Source of the DNA: Mucilaginibacter sp. JRF
Lineage (GTDB): Bacteria; Bacteroidota; Bacteroidia; Sphingobacteriales; Sphingobacteriaceae
Length of the DNA stretch: 64,000 nt
Assembly (NCBI RefSeq): GCF_015223065.1
Contig: NZ_JADFBY010000002.1
Location: forward strand, 124,001-188,000
Direction: 5' to 3'
Of this stretch, positions 38,285-46,046 are shown piece after piece. A program made the position numbers and the translations under genes. The first letter of the stretch is position 1. Every line of letters begins with the position of its first letter. The notes beneath the pieces were generated by a model. The model did no database searches, was not told the DNA's origin, and saw only the letters and a list, made by a program, of their open reading frames with translations.

Positions 38285-38310
38285 GACAGGTCCAAAACCT
38301 GTCTTTTTTT
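38285..38310 (+). terminator. Intrinsic terminator
   Basis: GACAGGT (38285-38291) pairs with ACCTGTC (38297-38303), followed by a long T-run. No protein-coding gene precedes it on this strand, so it may end a short RNA transcribed across the iteron region. Confidence 0.75.
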
Positions 38311-38549
38311 ATATCCTGGTTAAGGTTTGACCCTTATTCGATTTACGACTTACTTCTATGAGGATGAGGCTCATAAATGAAGTCATTTGGCTTTTAAACC
38401 AGCCCATTAAAGTTCACTTTTAGTTGCGTTAGTCAGGATTTTTAGGTATCTTTATGCTATATAAGAATCAGACTTACAATCGCTTAAGTCACTTGAAAGA
38501 TGCTTCCTCCCTCAAGATCTAATTCGTTAAAATCATAGTAATTAAAGAA

Positions 38550-38936
38550 ATGCAAAATGAAGATTATATCCAGCAAGTGGATATTAATGAACAGGCCAAT
38601 GAGCTAATAAGCTCTTTACAGATCGACCAAAAAGATAAAGCTGATATAATATCAGAACAAGAAACCAGTGATATGATTACAGATCTATTATTATATGTGG
38701 AAATCAGGTTCCCTTATTTGAATTATGATTGTAAAAAAGACGTTTTACAATTGCTAAAAAGAATTCAATCAGCAGATGATATACTTACAAAGGCTTATCT
38801 TATGATTAAGGTACTATTGATAATAAAAATTGCAGATTTTAAACAAATAGAATCGATAGAAGCAGATGAATTTAACAAAGCATATCGAATGCAAAAAGTA
38901 TTAGATAAAATACAAGCTAGTTTAGAACCTGCTTAG
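38550..38936 (+). CDS. Unknown small helical protein
   Basis: A 128-residue, mostly helical protein rich in Ile, Lys and Glu, with no recognised domain. A hydrophobic stretch around residues 84-96 (AYLMIKVLLIIKI) is probably a buried helix rather than a membrane span. It has no close neighbour and is followed by a gene-free stretch with several terminator-like hairpins. Confidence 0.6.
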   Translation: MQNEDYIQQVDINEQANELISSLQIDQKDKADIISEQETSDMITDLLLYVEIRFPYLNYDCKKDVLQLLKRIQSADDILTKAYLMIKVLLIIKIADFKQIESIEADEFNKAYRMQKVLDKIQASLEPA

Positions 38937-39027
38937 TGCAGCTTTCTTTGTTTATGAGGTACAAACTAATTGTTATCAAATGAGTTATATATCCATCAGG
39001 CCATGTGGTCTGTATAGTTAATTAATG

Positions 39028-39063
39028 CGCATCCGAGTTGTGAAATTCCGATGCGTTTTTTTT
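39028..39063 (+). terminator. Terminator-like hairpin 1 of 4
   Basis: CGCATC (39028-39033) pairs with GATGCG (39050-39055), followed by eight T. Confidence 0.65.
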
Positions 39064-39148
39064 ATTACAGCACTACAACTTTTGGGAACATTCATACGTA
39101 AATGTAGATAAGAGCTATTGTATTATAGCTCTGTCTACTAACTATTGG

Positions 39149-39188
39149 GCGCATCCTTTTACGTTGAGGTACAAGGGATGCGCTTTTT
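39149..39188 (+). terminator. Terminator-like hairpin 2 of 4
   Basis: GCGCATCC (39149-39156) pairs with GGATGCGC (39176-39183), followed by T5. The stem sequence resembles hairpin 1. Confidence 0.7.
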
Positions 39189-39257
39189 CATTATATCAAA
39201 ACTGTTTCAGTTTAATGATGTTGAATCTAAGGTAACTATACATATACATCAGGATGA

Positions 39258-39292
39258 GACGCACTGGCGAAAGCCGGCTGCGTCTTTTCTTT
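39258..39292 (+). terminator. Terminator-like hairpin 3 of 4
   Basis: GACGCA (39258-39263) pairs with TGCGTC (39279-39284), with an inner GGC/GCC helix and a T-rich tail. Confidence 0.65.
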
Positions 39293-39453
39293 TATAATAT
39301 ATTAGCTGATGCAAGCTAATGTTTTATATACACCTCCCTTATCTCATTAAAAGTAAAGAAGCCATGAGTAAATCGTTATATTCGCTTGGCCTTATTACTA
39401 CCTATAATGTATAGCCTCAAACTGACTATGAAAGCTCAGTTTAACAATTTATA

Positions 39454-39477
39454 AAGCTGCTTCGCGCAGCTTTTTTT
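39454..39477 (+). terminator. Terminator-like hairpin 4 of 4
   Basis: AAGCTGC (39454-39460) pairs with GCAGCTT (39466-39472) over a 5-nt loop, with a continuous T-run. Confidence 0.75.
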
Positions 39478-39619
39478 CCTTCATTAAATTCCCCATCTCG
39501 GGCAATTAAATCCATACTCATTACCCAGTTATAATAGTTTAACTGCTTAAATAAGCTATATTCTTATATGGAATGATTTTCGTTTTACGATCAATTGATT
39601 ATCTATTAACGAAAACAAT

Positions 39620-39883
39620 ATGAAAGTACTTTGGAGCTACGTAAAAGATCAATACAGTTTACCTGACGAAATCCCTAACGAGTTGTTAAACGAGCGACAC
39701 GCACTGCAAAATTTTGGTCAATCGCTTAGGCATATTGATCAACGCGGTGGAATGAGTGTAGACGAGATAGTTTGCAACCTACTTGGTTATTCACCAGAAG
39801 TGAAAATGGTAACTAATGAAAATGCTTTTGGTGAGCTCCTTAAAAATTATTTAAAACTAAAAAAGATATCGCTATCGAATTAA
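39620..39883 (+). CDS. Unknown 87-residue protein
   Basis: A small soluble protein starting MKVLWSYVKD and ending in a Lys-rich helix (LLKNYLKLKKISLSN). There is no recognised domain. The ATG follows a purine-rich tract. A TTTCAGG/CCTGAAA hairpin lies about 35 bp after the stop. It is an isolated gene between two structured non-coding stretches. Confidence 0.5.
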   Translation: MKVLWSYVKDQYSLPDEIPNELLNERHALQNFGQSLRHIDQRGGMSVDEIVCNLLGYSPEVKMVTNENAFGELLKNYLKLKKISLSN

Positions 39884-40584
39884 GGAATTGAGTCTATAAT
39901 AGTCTTCATAATAAAATTTCAGGTGGCCTGAAAACAAAAAAGCCCTTCACATCACTCGCTGATCTGAAGGACTAACTATTGATTAAAAACTGTAATCCCT
40001 TTTACAACAAATATGCCCACTATTATTTACTGTGTCGTTGATAGTAGGCAATTCAACATAAACTATTGTATATCAATTATATATATTAATAATATTCTCA
40101 ACGTGTAGGTTTAGGTCTGTGCTGCACCCTAAGTTATCGTATATAAATTGATACAATAATTGTTTTCTTTTAAGAACATTTGTATAACTATTAGTACAAT
40201 TATTCAATCAAAGGCGCCATCCTCTAAGCCTTTTAAGCAATCAAGCCGTGGGTTCAACCCTGCATGTCCAACTCTAAAATAAAGCCCCCCCATTACGTAA
40301 ATTTAGCTTCAAAACGTATATAGAAGCCTTCTTATAAAAAAATGTGAGTGTTAAGAGCGCGTAAGGCGCTACGATTCATCGCCCCACCATATCAGGAAAT
40401 AAAAACGAAAAGTTTTCTGTGGATCGGCCTTACAGCTTCTCCTTCAAATCAATTTTCAGTTCCTGAAAATCCGATTCTCTGTTTCTTCTTAAACTTACGC
40501 TAAGACTACTGCCTTATCGGTTTACGCAGGCCGCAGACCAACCAAGAAAACTCACCATTCACAAACTTTAAATCCACAATAATT
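39884..40584. other. Gene-free structured stretch
   Basis: About 700 bp without a supported ORF. It contains several short hairpins: TTTCAGG/CCTGAAA at 39917-39930, ACTAT/ATAGT inside a GCC/GGC closing stem near 40013-40053, GCGC/GCGC near 40366, and TTTTCAG/CTGAAAA near 40454-40470. A T-arm-like GGGTTCAACCC near 40252 does not belong to a complete tRNA. It may hold regulatory RNA or relics. Confidence 0.4.
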
Positions 40585-41088
40585 ATGAAAGAGATCAAAG
40601 AAAGGGTTAATAATAACCCTATCGCTAACATTCGAGGCACCAAAAGATGGGTGCAAGCTAAACGTATGTCCAATGGAAACAGCCTCTTAAAAGTCCGTAA
40701 TGAGCTTGTAGAAGATGGTTACATGCGGATCGTTGAAAAGGTGAAATTGATGTACCAACAGCTAAATCATAGCACGATAATTTTTGAACGTGACTACCGC
40801 AGAGATAAATCACAAGGCTTATTTGGCATGCACAGCTTCATTACACCACATTTTTATTTTTATTTAGAGTGCAGGCTTACATTTGATTTTATAATTGAAT
40901 ACGACTTCTATAACTGCCCATTTGAGGATGCCATACGTCACATGATGATTGGTTACCCTTACAATGAAGTTGCTATACATACACCCAAACAGCCCAACTG
41001 CACTAAATTCTACGAAAGCGTACTTAAAGTCCAAGACCCAATATATCAAACCACAATTAAACCGAACACTCTAAATTTTAAAAGATGA
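40585..41088 (+). CDS. Unknown protein, first of an overlapping pair
   Basis: A 167-residue protein rich in aromatic residues (HFYFYLECRLTFDFIIEYDF, about 91-110), without a recognised family. Its stop overlaps the start of the next gene by 4 bp (ATGA), indicating translational coupling. The N-terminus is basic. The function is unknown. Confidence 0.65.
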   Translation: MKEIKERVNNNPIANIRGTKRWVQAKRMSNGNSLLKVRNELVEDGYMRIVEKVKLMYQQLNHSTIIFERDYRRDKSQGLFGMHSFITPHFYFYLECRLTFDFIIEYDFYNCPFEDAIRHMMIGYPYNEVAIHTPKQPNCTKFYESVLKVQDPIYQTTIKPNTLNFKR

Positions 41089-41567
41089 AAACACAACAGT
41101 TAACGGCTTATAACAAAGCTGTAAGGGACAGCTATGCCCAAATTCTAAAGCAAGCCAGGCAAATGCTTGGCTCTATTGAGCAAGAAGAACTACGCTTTAT
41201 GCTAGTGCGTGAAGATAAGTTCAGCGGAATCGGGACAGTCATAAATGAACTAATAAACCCATTGTTATATATCCGCTTAGAACATCATACTGATGATACC
41301 TATGCCATTCATTTTGGGTTCGAGCAGATCAGTAAATCAGTTGAGCTTAGTACGGTGACAACACAATTTGTACGCTTGCTTTACAAGCAAACAAGCCGGG
41401 ACAGCACTGCTGTAAACATTGAAGATTGTGTTAGAACGGATTGGTTCGTCAACAGCCCAAGTGAAATGTACCAGTACATTGAGGAAAGAGGTTTGAGGCA
41501 TCACACTTTCAAGCAACTACTTTATAAACCCAAAACCGCTAAAAGAAAGTTGAAAGCTGTCGCTTAA
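41085..41567 (+). CDS. Unknown protein, second of an overlapping pair
   Basis: A 160-residue soluble protein coupled to the previous gene through the ATGA overlap. It has a basic C-terminus (KPKTAKRKLKAVA) and no recognised domain. The pair probably acts together. A large inverted-repeat structure begins about 120 bp after its stop. Confidence 0.65.
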   Translation: MKTQQLTAYNKAVRDSYAQILKQARQMLGSIEQEELRFMLVREDKFSGIGTVINELINPLLYIRLEHHTDDTYAIHFGFEQISKSVELSTVTTQFVRLLYKQTSRDSTAVNIEDCVRTDWFVNSPSEMYQYIEERGLRHHTFKQLLYKPKTAKRKLKAVA

Positions 41568-41685
41568 ACCTGATGTTCATTAATTAACTTTGTGATTAAA
41601 CAAAGGAGGAAAACATCAACATAGCTATCATCTGACACATATAGTTTAATTAAGATATAAAGCGTTAAGCTTTGTTTGTTCTACA

Positions 41686-41797
41686 TTCAGAAACCTAGGA
41701 AATTTCAGTACAGTAGGAACAAGCGAGTTCAACGTCCACGCGAGAGCGTAGGGCGAAGACTTGTTTGTTGCTGTACGGGCTTCCTAGGGCCTCTGAA
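41686..41797. ncRNA. Candidate structured RNA: four-helix nested stem of about 112 nt
   Basis: Four nested perfect helices close one stem: TTCAGA/TCTGAA (41686-41691 with 41792-41797), CCTAGGAA/TTCCTAGG (41694-41701 with 41781-41788), GTACAG/CTGTAC (41708-41713 with 41771-41776) and AACAAG/CTTGTT (41718-41723 with 41760-41765). They are capped by ACGC-gaga-GCGT (41738-41749). It lies upstream of the interrupted J-domain gene. A DNA-level role such as an origin or transfer site is equally possible. Confidence 0.55.
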
Positions 41798-41874
41798 GTG
41801 CAAGCTAAGTTAGTAGTCCTGCGCTTTCGTGCTTCTAAACCTACCATAAGGATTACAATGGTACGTTATCACAA

Positions 41875-42690
41875 ATGAAAAATCTTTATTCTGTTTTACA
41901 ACTTGAACCACCATCTAATCCTGAAGAAATCAAGAAAGCATTTAAATTTTTAGCTACAAAATTCCATCCTGACAAGCATAATAATGACCCTTTCTTCGCT
42001 GAAAAGTTTATTGAGATTTAAGAAGCTTATGATATCCTGAGCAATTATTCTAAAAAAGAAGCTTACGACAAACAGCTTTACGATTTTTTTAATCCAAAGA
42101 AACAACAAGAAGCCAGGGAGGAGCCACAGACTAAAAAGCAATCAAAGCCAACCGAAGAACACGATGTGGTAAATGATTACATCTATTGGGCTCAAGAGTG
42201 GTTTAATAAAGGCAATTGGGCGAAAGCATTGGAAGAAATTAGTAAAGCCATAAAGCATTCACCAAATGATGGGTTTCTATATCACATTCAAGGCGACATC
42301 TATCGATCCATAACACAACCGCAAATTGCTTTAAAAAAGTATGGTAAGGCTGTCGAGCTTGGTTATAAAGACTCGAAACATGAAATTTTTGCAATTGAGT
42401 CAGTAAAAGAAGAAGCTGTTGAAAAATATGAAGCCGTATTGTATAAATGCTTTGGGTTTCATTTCGTAATTGCTGTTCTATCTGCGCTTGCTGGTGGCCA
42501 GATCCAGTTTAATGTCATCGCTTCCGTTTGCGGTCTCTTAGGTATGATTTTGATATTGCGGCTGAGTGTTTCAAAATTCAGCAAGGAGGCTAAAGCATTA
42601 CTTAACACATCACTATCGGTGAACATAATAGCAACAATTCTACTTCTCTCATTTGTGGCCTTACCATTCATACTAGGATTAACATTATGA
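41875..42690 (+). pseudogene. DnaJ-like J-domain/TPR membrane protein interrupted by a stop codon
   Basis: One frame encodes a J-domain (MKNLYSVLQLEPPSNPEEIK, then the HPD motif in KFHPDKH at residues 31-33) up to codon 48. An in-frame TAA at 42019-42021 comes next, and the same frame resumes with the expected EAYDILSNYSKKEAYDKQL. After that come TPR-like repeats (YIYWAQEWFNKGNWAKALEE) and three hydrophobic C-terminal segments. CAA to TAA is the simplest explanation because J-domains usually have Gln before EAY. The remaining ORF could restart at 42166. The end overlaps the lipoprotein gene by 4 bp. Confidence 0.8.
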
Positions 42691-43511
42691 GAAAACTGAA
42701 GCTATTACTACTGCTTGTGTGCCTGTCGGCATGCAAGCAGATACCTTTCATCGGTACTCCCTTAGTTGAATACGATAAAACAAAAGGCACACTCACCGTA
42801 AACAACTTTAAATGGAGTTATGGCACAGTAGGGATTAATAGCTTCAGTGGTGACATTGAAACGTTAGATAAAGCAGTTTATAAGGAACTTAAAGGTAGCT
42901 CCGGCTCATGCTTTGTATATTTCAGAAATGTTGATAAGAATAAATATGGAGAAGACAGTATAACTGTTGATACTATGGGCTACATCAACATTGATGAACT
43001 CAATAAATTTCAGGGTTGGGAGTATTGGCATAAAGCAGGTGGTATTCAAAAAATGATCTATGCAAAATATATCGCACCCCAGGAAGCAACTAAAAGAACA
43101 AGTACTGATACAGCCGAAGTTTACAATGCCGAACCTTACGAACGCTTATATCAAGACATAAACCCATCCGACAGCATTAAAAGCAAAGAAGTTTATTTCG
43201 CTTATAGTGATCTATATCCGATAAAGGAAGATTATGATAGTGTTGCACCTGATGGCCCATCTTATGAGTTTGATGGTACTATAACCGACGTAAAAACATT
43301 TGATAACGGAACACTGATCGTTATAAGCATTAAAAAGGGTGAGTTTGTCGGCAGTGATGCTTACGTAATATTCTATCCTTTAAAGTGTACTAATGAAATT
43401 GCAACTAAGTTTCAGAGTTTGGCAAAAGTCAATACTTCTATTGTCGCAAAGTGTGTTCAGGGTGATCATGATACATTTGATTTGGTATCTGCTTCGATTT
43501 ATATAAATTAA
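42687..43511 (+). CDS. Unknown lipoprotein
   Basis: A 274-residue protein with a lipoprotein signal LSAC (Cys16), an otherwise soluble, beta-rich body and two Tyr/Asp-rich regions. No domain is recognised. Its start overlaps the stop of the J-domain gene (ATGA), so both were probably made together and may work at the cell envelope. A clear terminator follows. Confidence 0.75.
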   Translation: MRKLKLLLLLVCLSACKQIPFIGTPLVEYDKTKGTLTVNNFKWSYGTVGINSFSGDIETLDKAVYKELKGSSGSCFVYFRNVDKNKYGEDSITVDTMGYINIDELNKFQGWEYWHKAGGIQKMIYAKYIAPQEATKRTSTDTAEVYNAEPYERLYQDINPSDSIKSKEVYFAYSDLYPIKEDYDSVAPDGPSYEFDGTITDVKTFDNGTLIVISIKKGEFVGSDAYVIFYPLKCTNEIATKFQSLAKVNTSIVAKCVQGDHDTFDLVSASIYIN

Positions 43512-43513
43512 AC

Positions 43514-43537
43514 AGGTCTGCCTATTGGGGCAGACCT
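43514..43537 (+). terminator. Intrinsic terminator-like hairpin
   Basis: AGGTCTGCC (43514-43522) pairs with GGCAGACCT (43529-43537), 3 bp after the lipoprotein stop. The T-run is short and interrupted. Confidence 0.7.
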
Positions 43538-43621
43538 TTAAGGCTTTAATAAATATTTGAAATTAAGTTGGGTAAGTGATTAGACTTTTTTATTTGCCTA
43601 TAATTCTCAATATATTTAAGG

Positions 43622-44740
43622 ATGACTAAAACCTTAAACCATTCCATTGAAAATATATATATCCAGGTTGGACAATATGATCGATATGCTATTTTTGATT
43701 TCTACTACAACTCGTCTGCCTTTCTAAAGTACGGATCAACAGTACATGGTTTAATAATTTATACACCATTGGAGCGAGCAACTCTTGAAGAGGCTATCAT
43801 GCCTGGCAATAACAGTAATAATGATGGCCTTATAAAGCTGGATGTCGTTGAAGATAATCCCTTCTATAAAGAGTTGAGAACTAGTGGATTTTATGCTCGC
43901 GATATTTCCCGGCTTTCAGCCCTTGATTCACGACCGATAGAAAAAGTTTACAAGAGCAGTCTTATCAAGGAAATACCTAACACAGTTGAAATAAAATTTA
44001 AATCTAATCCAAGTAAACTTCATGCATTAGAGCACTTAAACTTCACAAATAGGATTGAGCGAGGATTGCCACTCCTTCCCAACGAAAAGCAACGATACAC
44101 GTGTTTGAATTTTTTAATACATCCCAACGAAGCAACATGGGCAGAAGTAAAAAAGATACTTGACGACAATAAAACCAATACAGTTTACGATGATGTTGTT
44201 ATCACTATCTGGTCATACTATCACAACTTTGTTGATAATAATGATAGCTCCGCTAAGCTGCTTCTAAATACTTCTTTAAAAAAGCGAAGAGTCCAACGTA
44301 CTGAATTTATATTAAAACACCTGGGAATATCTATCAAGGTTCTAGATGCTTTTAAAGGATCAAATTATGATTCATGGAAGGAACTTATGGGCGTTGTCAT
44401 GTCCTTCGAAACTACTGTAATTGATGTATGGGGTTGGACGCATCCAGTATGGTGGGACTTTGAACGGTTCATACACATCTATTTGCGCCATTACAAAGGT
44501 TTCTTTCTAACTGGATCAAGCAAAGGTCAAGGAACTAGTTTTCAATATCATTACAGAGATATTCGAAGACTCATTGAAATAATCATACGTAATCATAAGA
44601 TTGAAATCGAAAATTGCCTTAAAGCCAATAAGCCTTACAATAGATATGATGAACAAGGTTACTATTATAATGGGAATTATTATACCTTCCGCATAGACAA
44701 ATCAGGTAGATTAATGCAGTTTCATCCCCAGGAAAATTAA
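43622..44740 (+). CDS. Unknown 372-residue protein
   Basis: A soluble protein, unusually rich in Tyr, Trp and His, with no recognised family. The C-terminal third has WGWTHPVWWDFERFIHIYLR, then HYKGFFLTGSSKGQGTSFQY and a basic helix RDIRRLIEIIIRNHKIEI. This His/Arg/Lys-rich module could be a nuclease-type effector, but no catalytic motif can be named. It lies between a terminator and the second 54-bp inverted-repeat site, so it appears to be its own unit. Confidence 0.65.
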   Translation: MTKTLNHSIENIYIQVGQYDRYAIFDFYYNSSAFLKYGSTVHGLIIYTPLERATLEEAIMPGNNSNNDGLIKLDVVEDNPFYKELRTSGFYARDISRLSALDSRPIEKVYKSSLIKEIPNTVEIKFKSNPSKLHALEHLNFTNRIERGLPLLPNEKQRYTCLNFLIHPNEATWAEVKKILDDNKTNTVYDDVVITIWSYYHNFVDNNDSSAKLLLNTSLKKRRVQRTEFILKHLGISIKVLDAFKGSNYDSWKELMGVVMSFETTVIDVWGWTHPVWWDFERFIHIYLRHYKGFFLTGSSKGQGTSFQYHYRDIRRLIEIIIRNHKIEIENCLKANKPYNRYDEQGYYYNGNYYTFRIDKSGRLMQFHPQEN

Positions 44741-44950
44741 TATAAGCTACGCTATCCCCAACCCGCTTTTGGTTGCTTACAACAGGTTATGGATAGCTCT
44801 GCTTACATCCTGTCGCTTGATTAGGCCACCACACCAGGTCCATCGGTATTACGAACGCCTAAGCTTTTCAAACCCTGATGCCAGATGCTGTTACGTTTAA
44901 AGATTGCTACGCAAACATTAAACTTCACTGCCCCAACACTCATAAGCCAT

Positions 44951-45004
44951 ACACATTTTTATTTCTCTACCCTTACACTAATACCCACAGTGAAAAAAAT
45001 GTGT
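44951..45004. repeat. 54-bp inverted-repeat site, copy 2
   Basis: ACACATTTTT (44951-44960) and AAAAATGTGT (44995-45004) enclose a 34-nt spacer with TAATACCC at the same offset as copy 1 (37186-37239). Here the arms extend further with ATAAGC (44942-44947) and GCTTAT (45010-45015). Confidence 0.75.
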
Positions 45005-45020
45005 CTTTAGCTTATATAGC

Positions 45021-45284
45021 CTAAACGCTTCTGCAATCTGTCACGAGGTTTGATCTAAAGCAAAGTTGTTCTCCATGAAACTTTTCTCTGCCTCCAATAG
45101 CATTACGCTTCGCTTCATTACTCTTGAATGCAAGCAGTTTCCTTGTTAAGCTCGCCTGCGCAATCGTTCGGGCTTCAGTATTGTCATGGCTTTTGAAACC
45201 CAACACACAAGCATTATAAGCCAAAAGCAACGCCAATACTTTGTGAAGCATATCTGTGAAGTCGCCTTTCGGCTCTCCCTTCAC
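45021..45284 (-). CDS. Doubtful 87-codon ORF
   Basis: An open frame from a GTG with a Lys/Gly-rich start and a hydrophobic patch (VLALLLAYNACVLGF, about 16-30), no recognised domain and no clear ribosome-binding site. Its first codons coincide with the conserved hairpin at 45253-45287, which argues that the sequence is constrained as structure rather than protein. Its 3' end lies beside the 54-bp inverted-repeat site. Confidence 0.2.
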   Translation of the reverse strand: MKGEPKGDFTDMLHKVLALLLAYNACVLGFKSHDNTEARTIAQASLTRKLLAFKSNEAKRNAIGGREKFHGEQLCFRSNLVTDCRSV

Positions 45285-45314
45285 AGACCCTCACTTAACT
45301 CGCAGCGGCTTCGC
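45253..45314. repeat. Conserved hairpin-plus-18-mer unit, copy A
   Basis: TCTGTGAAG (45253-45261) pairs with CTTCACAGA (45279-45287). After 9 nt comes AACTCGCAGCGGCTTCGC (45297-45314), itself able to form a small hairpin. Copy B at 45917-45979 has the identical 18-mer and a hairpin with a different but still complementary stem. Confidence 0.7.
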
Positions 45315-45361
45315 AGCCACGAAAGTGCATATTGGTTAAAAATGCAAGTTCAGATACTTTA

Positions 45362-45787
45362 TTAGTTGGGAGTAGGTTTAGGATTATATTGAAAGTCAAC
45401 ACCACCAAGAATTGTTTCTGCCTCATCTCTTGCTTTTAATAACTCAGGCAATTTTATAATATCAGCTTTATATCGAGCAAATGCGTAATGGAGATATCTC
45501 CATCCTTTCCTACAATTGTTTGCTTTATTTCCCAAGTTAAAAGCAGTAATTAAAGTAAGTGAAGCTGTAGCAGCAAATGAAACGTATGGCAACGCATCTT
45601 TGTATACTCCCGACTGGAGCGATCCTGAAACAAATGTGGTAACAAATACAGATGATGATATTGCTATCAAACCCAACACAACATAAATACTATGTAGTTT
45701 AATCGCCATACTGTGATACACTTTGAGAGCTTCTACTATATCTTTCTCAATTTCTGAAATTGACGCGGGAGTTCCTGAATTACTCAT
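45362..45787 (-). CDS. SLATT-like two-TM protein, putative defence effector
   Basis: A 141-residue protein from the Met at 45787; an upstream Met at 45805 is possible. Two membrane segments (about 32-52 and 65-85) are followed by a basic Trp-containing helix (KGWRYLHYAFARYKAD). This layout matches SLATT-type effectors, which form membrane pores or channels in nucleotide-second-messenger and other antiphage systems. Family membership is a judgement from topology. It is divergent from the nuclease-NTPase gene and flanked by the two hairpin-plus-18-mer units, so the two genes may form one system. Confidence 0.5.
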   Translation of the reverse strand: MSNSGTPASISEIEKDIVEALKVYHSMAIKLHSIYVVLGLIAISSSVFVTTFVSGSLQSGVYKDALPYVSFAATASLTLITAFNLGNKANNCRKGWRYLHYAFARYKADIIKLPELLKARDEAETILGGVDFQYNPKPTPN

Positions 45788-45916
45788 GATATGTGCTTTT
45801 ATCAAATATATTAATAATACACTGTTAATCAGTGAAATAAATTATTGTGTGTAAACTTTGATATTAGAAAGATTTGATATCATTACTTCCAGCGTAGCGT
45901 CAATGATTCGCGAAAT

Positions 45917-45979
45917 TCTGAGTGATCGTCTTGCGATTCCCTTCACTCAGACGTTGACCTCAACTCGCAGCGGCTTCGC
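45917..45979. repeat. Conserved hairpin-plus-18-mer unit, copy B
   Basis: TCTGAGTG (45917-45924) pairs with CACTCAGA (45944-45951). After 10 nt comes AACTCGCAGCGGCTTCGC (45962-45979), identical to copy A. It lies in the 241-bp promoter region shared by the divergent SLATT-like and nuclease-NTPase genes. Confidence 0.7.
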
Positions 45980-46046
45980 TGACAGCAAATAGTAATTCGT
46001 ATGATCTAAATATTTTTCTAACTTTAACTCTCAAGTTAAACCTATC

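Larger units (their letters stand above)
38937..39619 (+). other. Gene-poor stretch with four terminator-like hairpins
   Basis: No long ORF is convincing. It contains four GC-rich hairpins followed by T-runs, a GTAGA/TCTAC-closed hairpin at 39104-39138 and two half-iterons. Tiny ORFs with ATG at 38980 (13 codons) and at 39364 (16 codons) precede the first and fourth hairpins. Serial small RNAs or leader peptides are possible. Confidence 0.5.
44741..45361. other. Structured stretch between the 43.6-kb gene and the SLATT-like gene
   Basis: It contains a hairpin GCTATCC/GGATAGC (44751-44757 with 44791-44797) with an inner AACC/GGTT helix, the second 54-bp inverted-repeat site, and the first of two hairpins with compensatory stems. 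A minus-strand ORF at 45021-45284 (GTG start, 87 codons) overlaps the hairpin; it is listed separately at low confidence. Confidence 0.5.

Noticed and set aside
38937..39619. Retron-type msr/msd or CRISPR array
   Set aside because: No reverse transcriptase or cas gene is nearby, and the hairpins are not regularly spaced identical repeats.
40230..40280. tRNA-like stretch with GGGTTCAACCC
   Set aside because: Only a T-arm-like hairpin is present. No D-arm, anticodon arm or matching acceptor stem could be built upstream.
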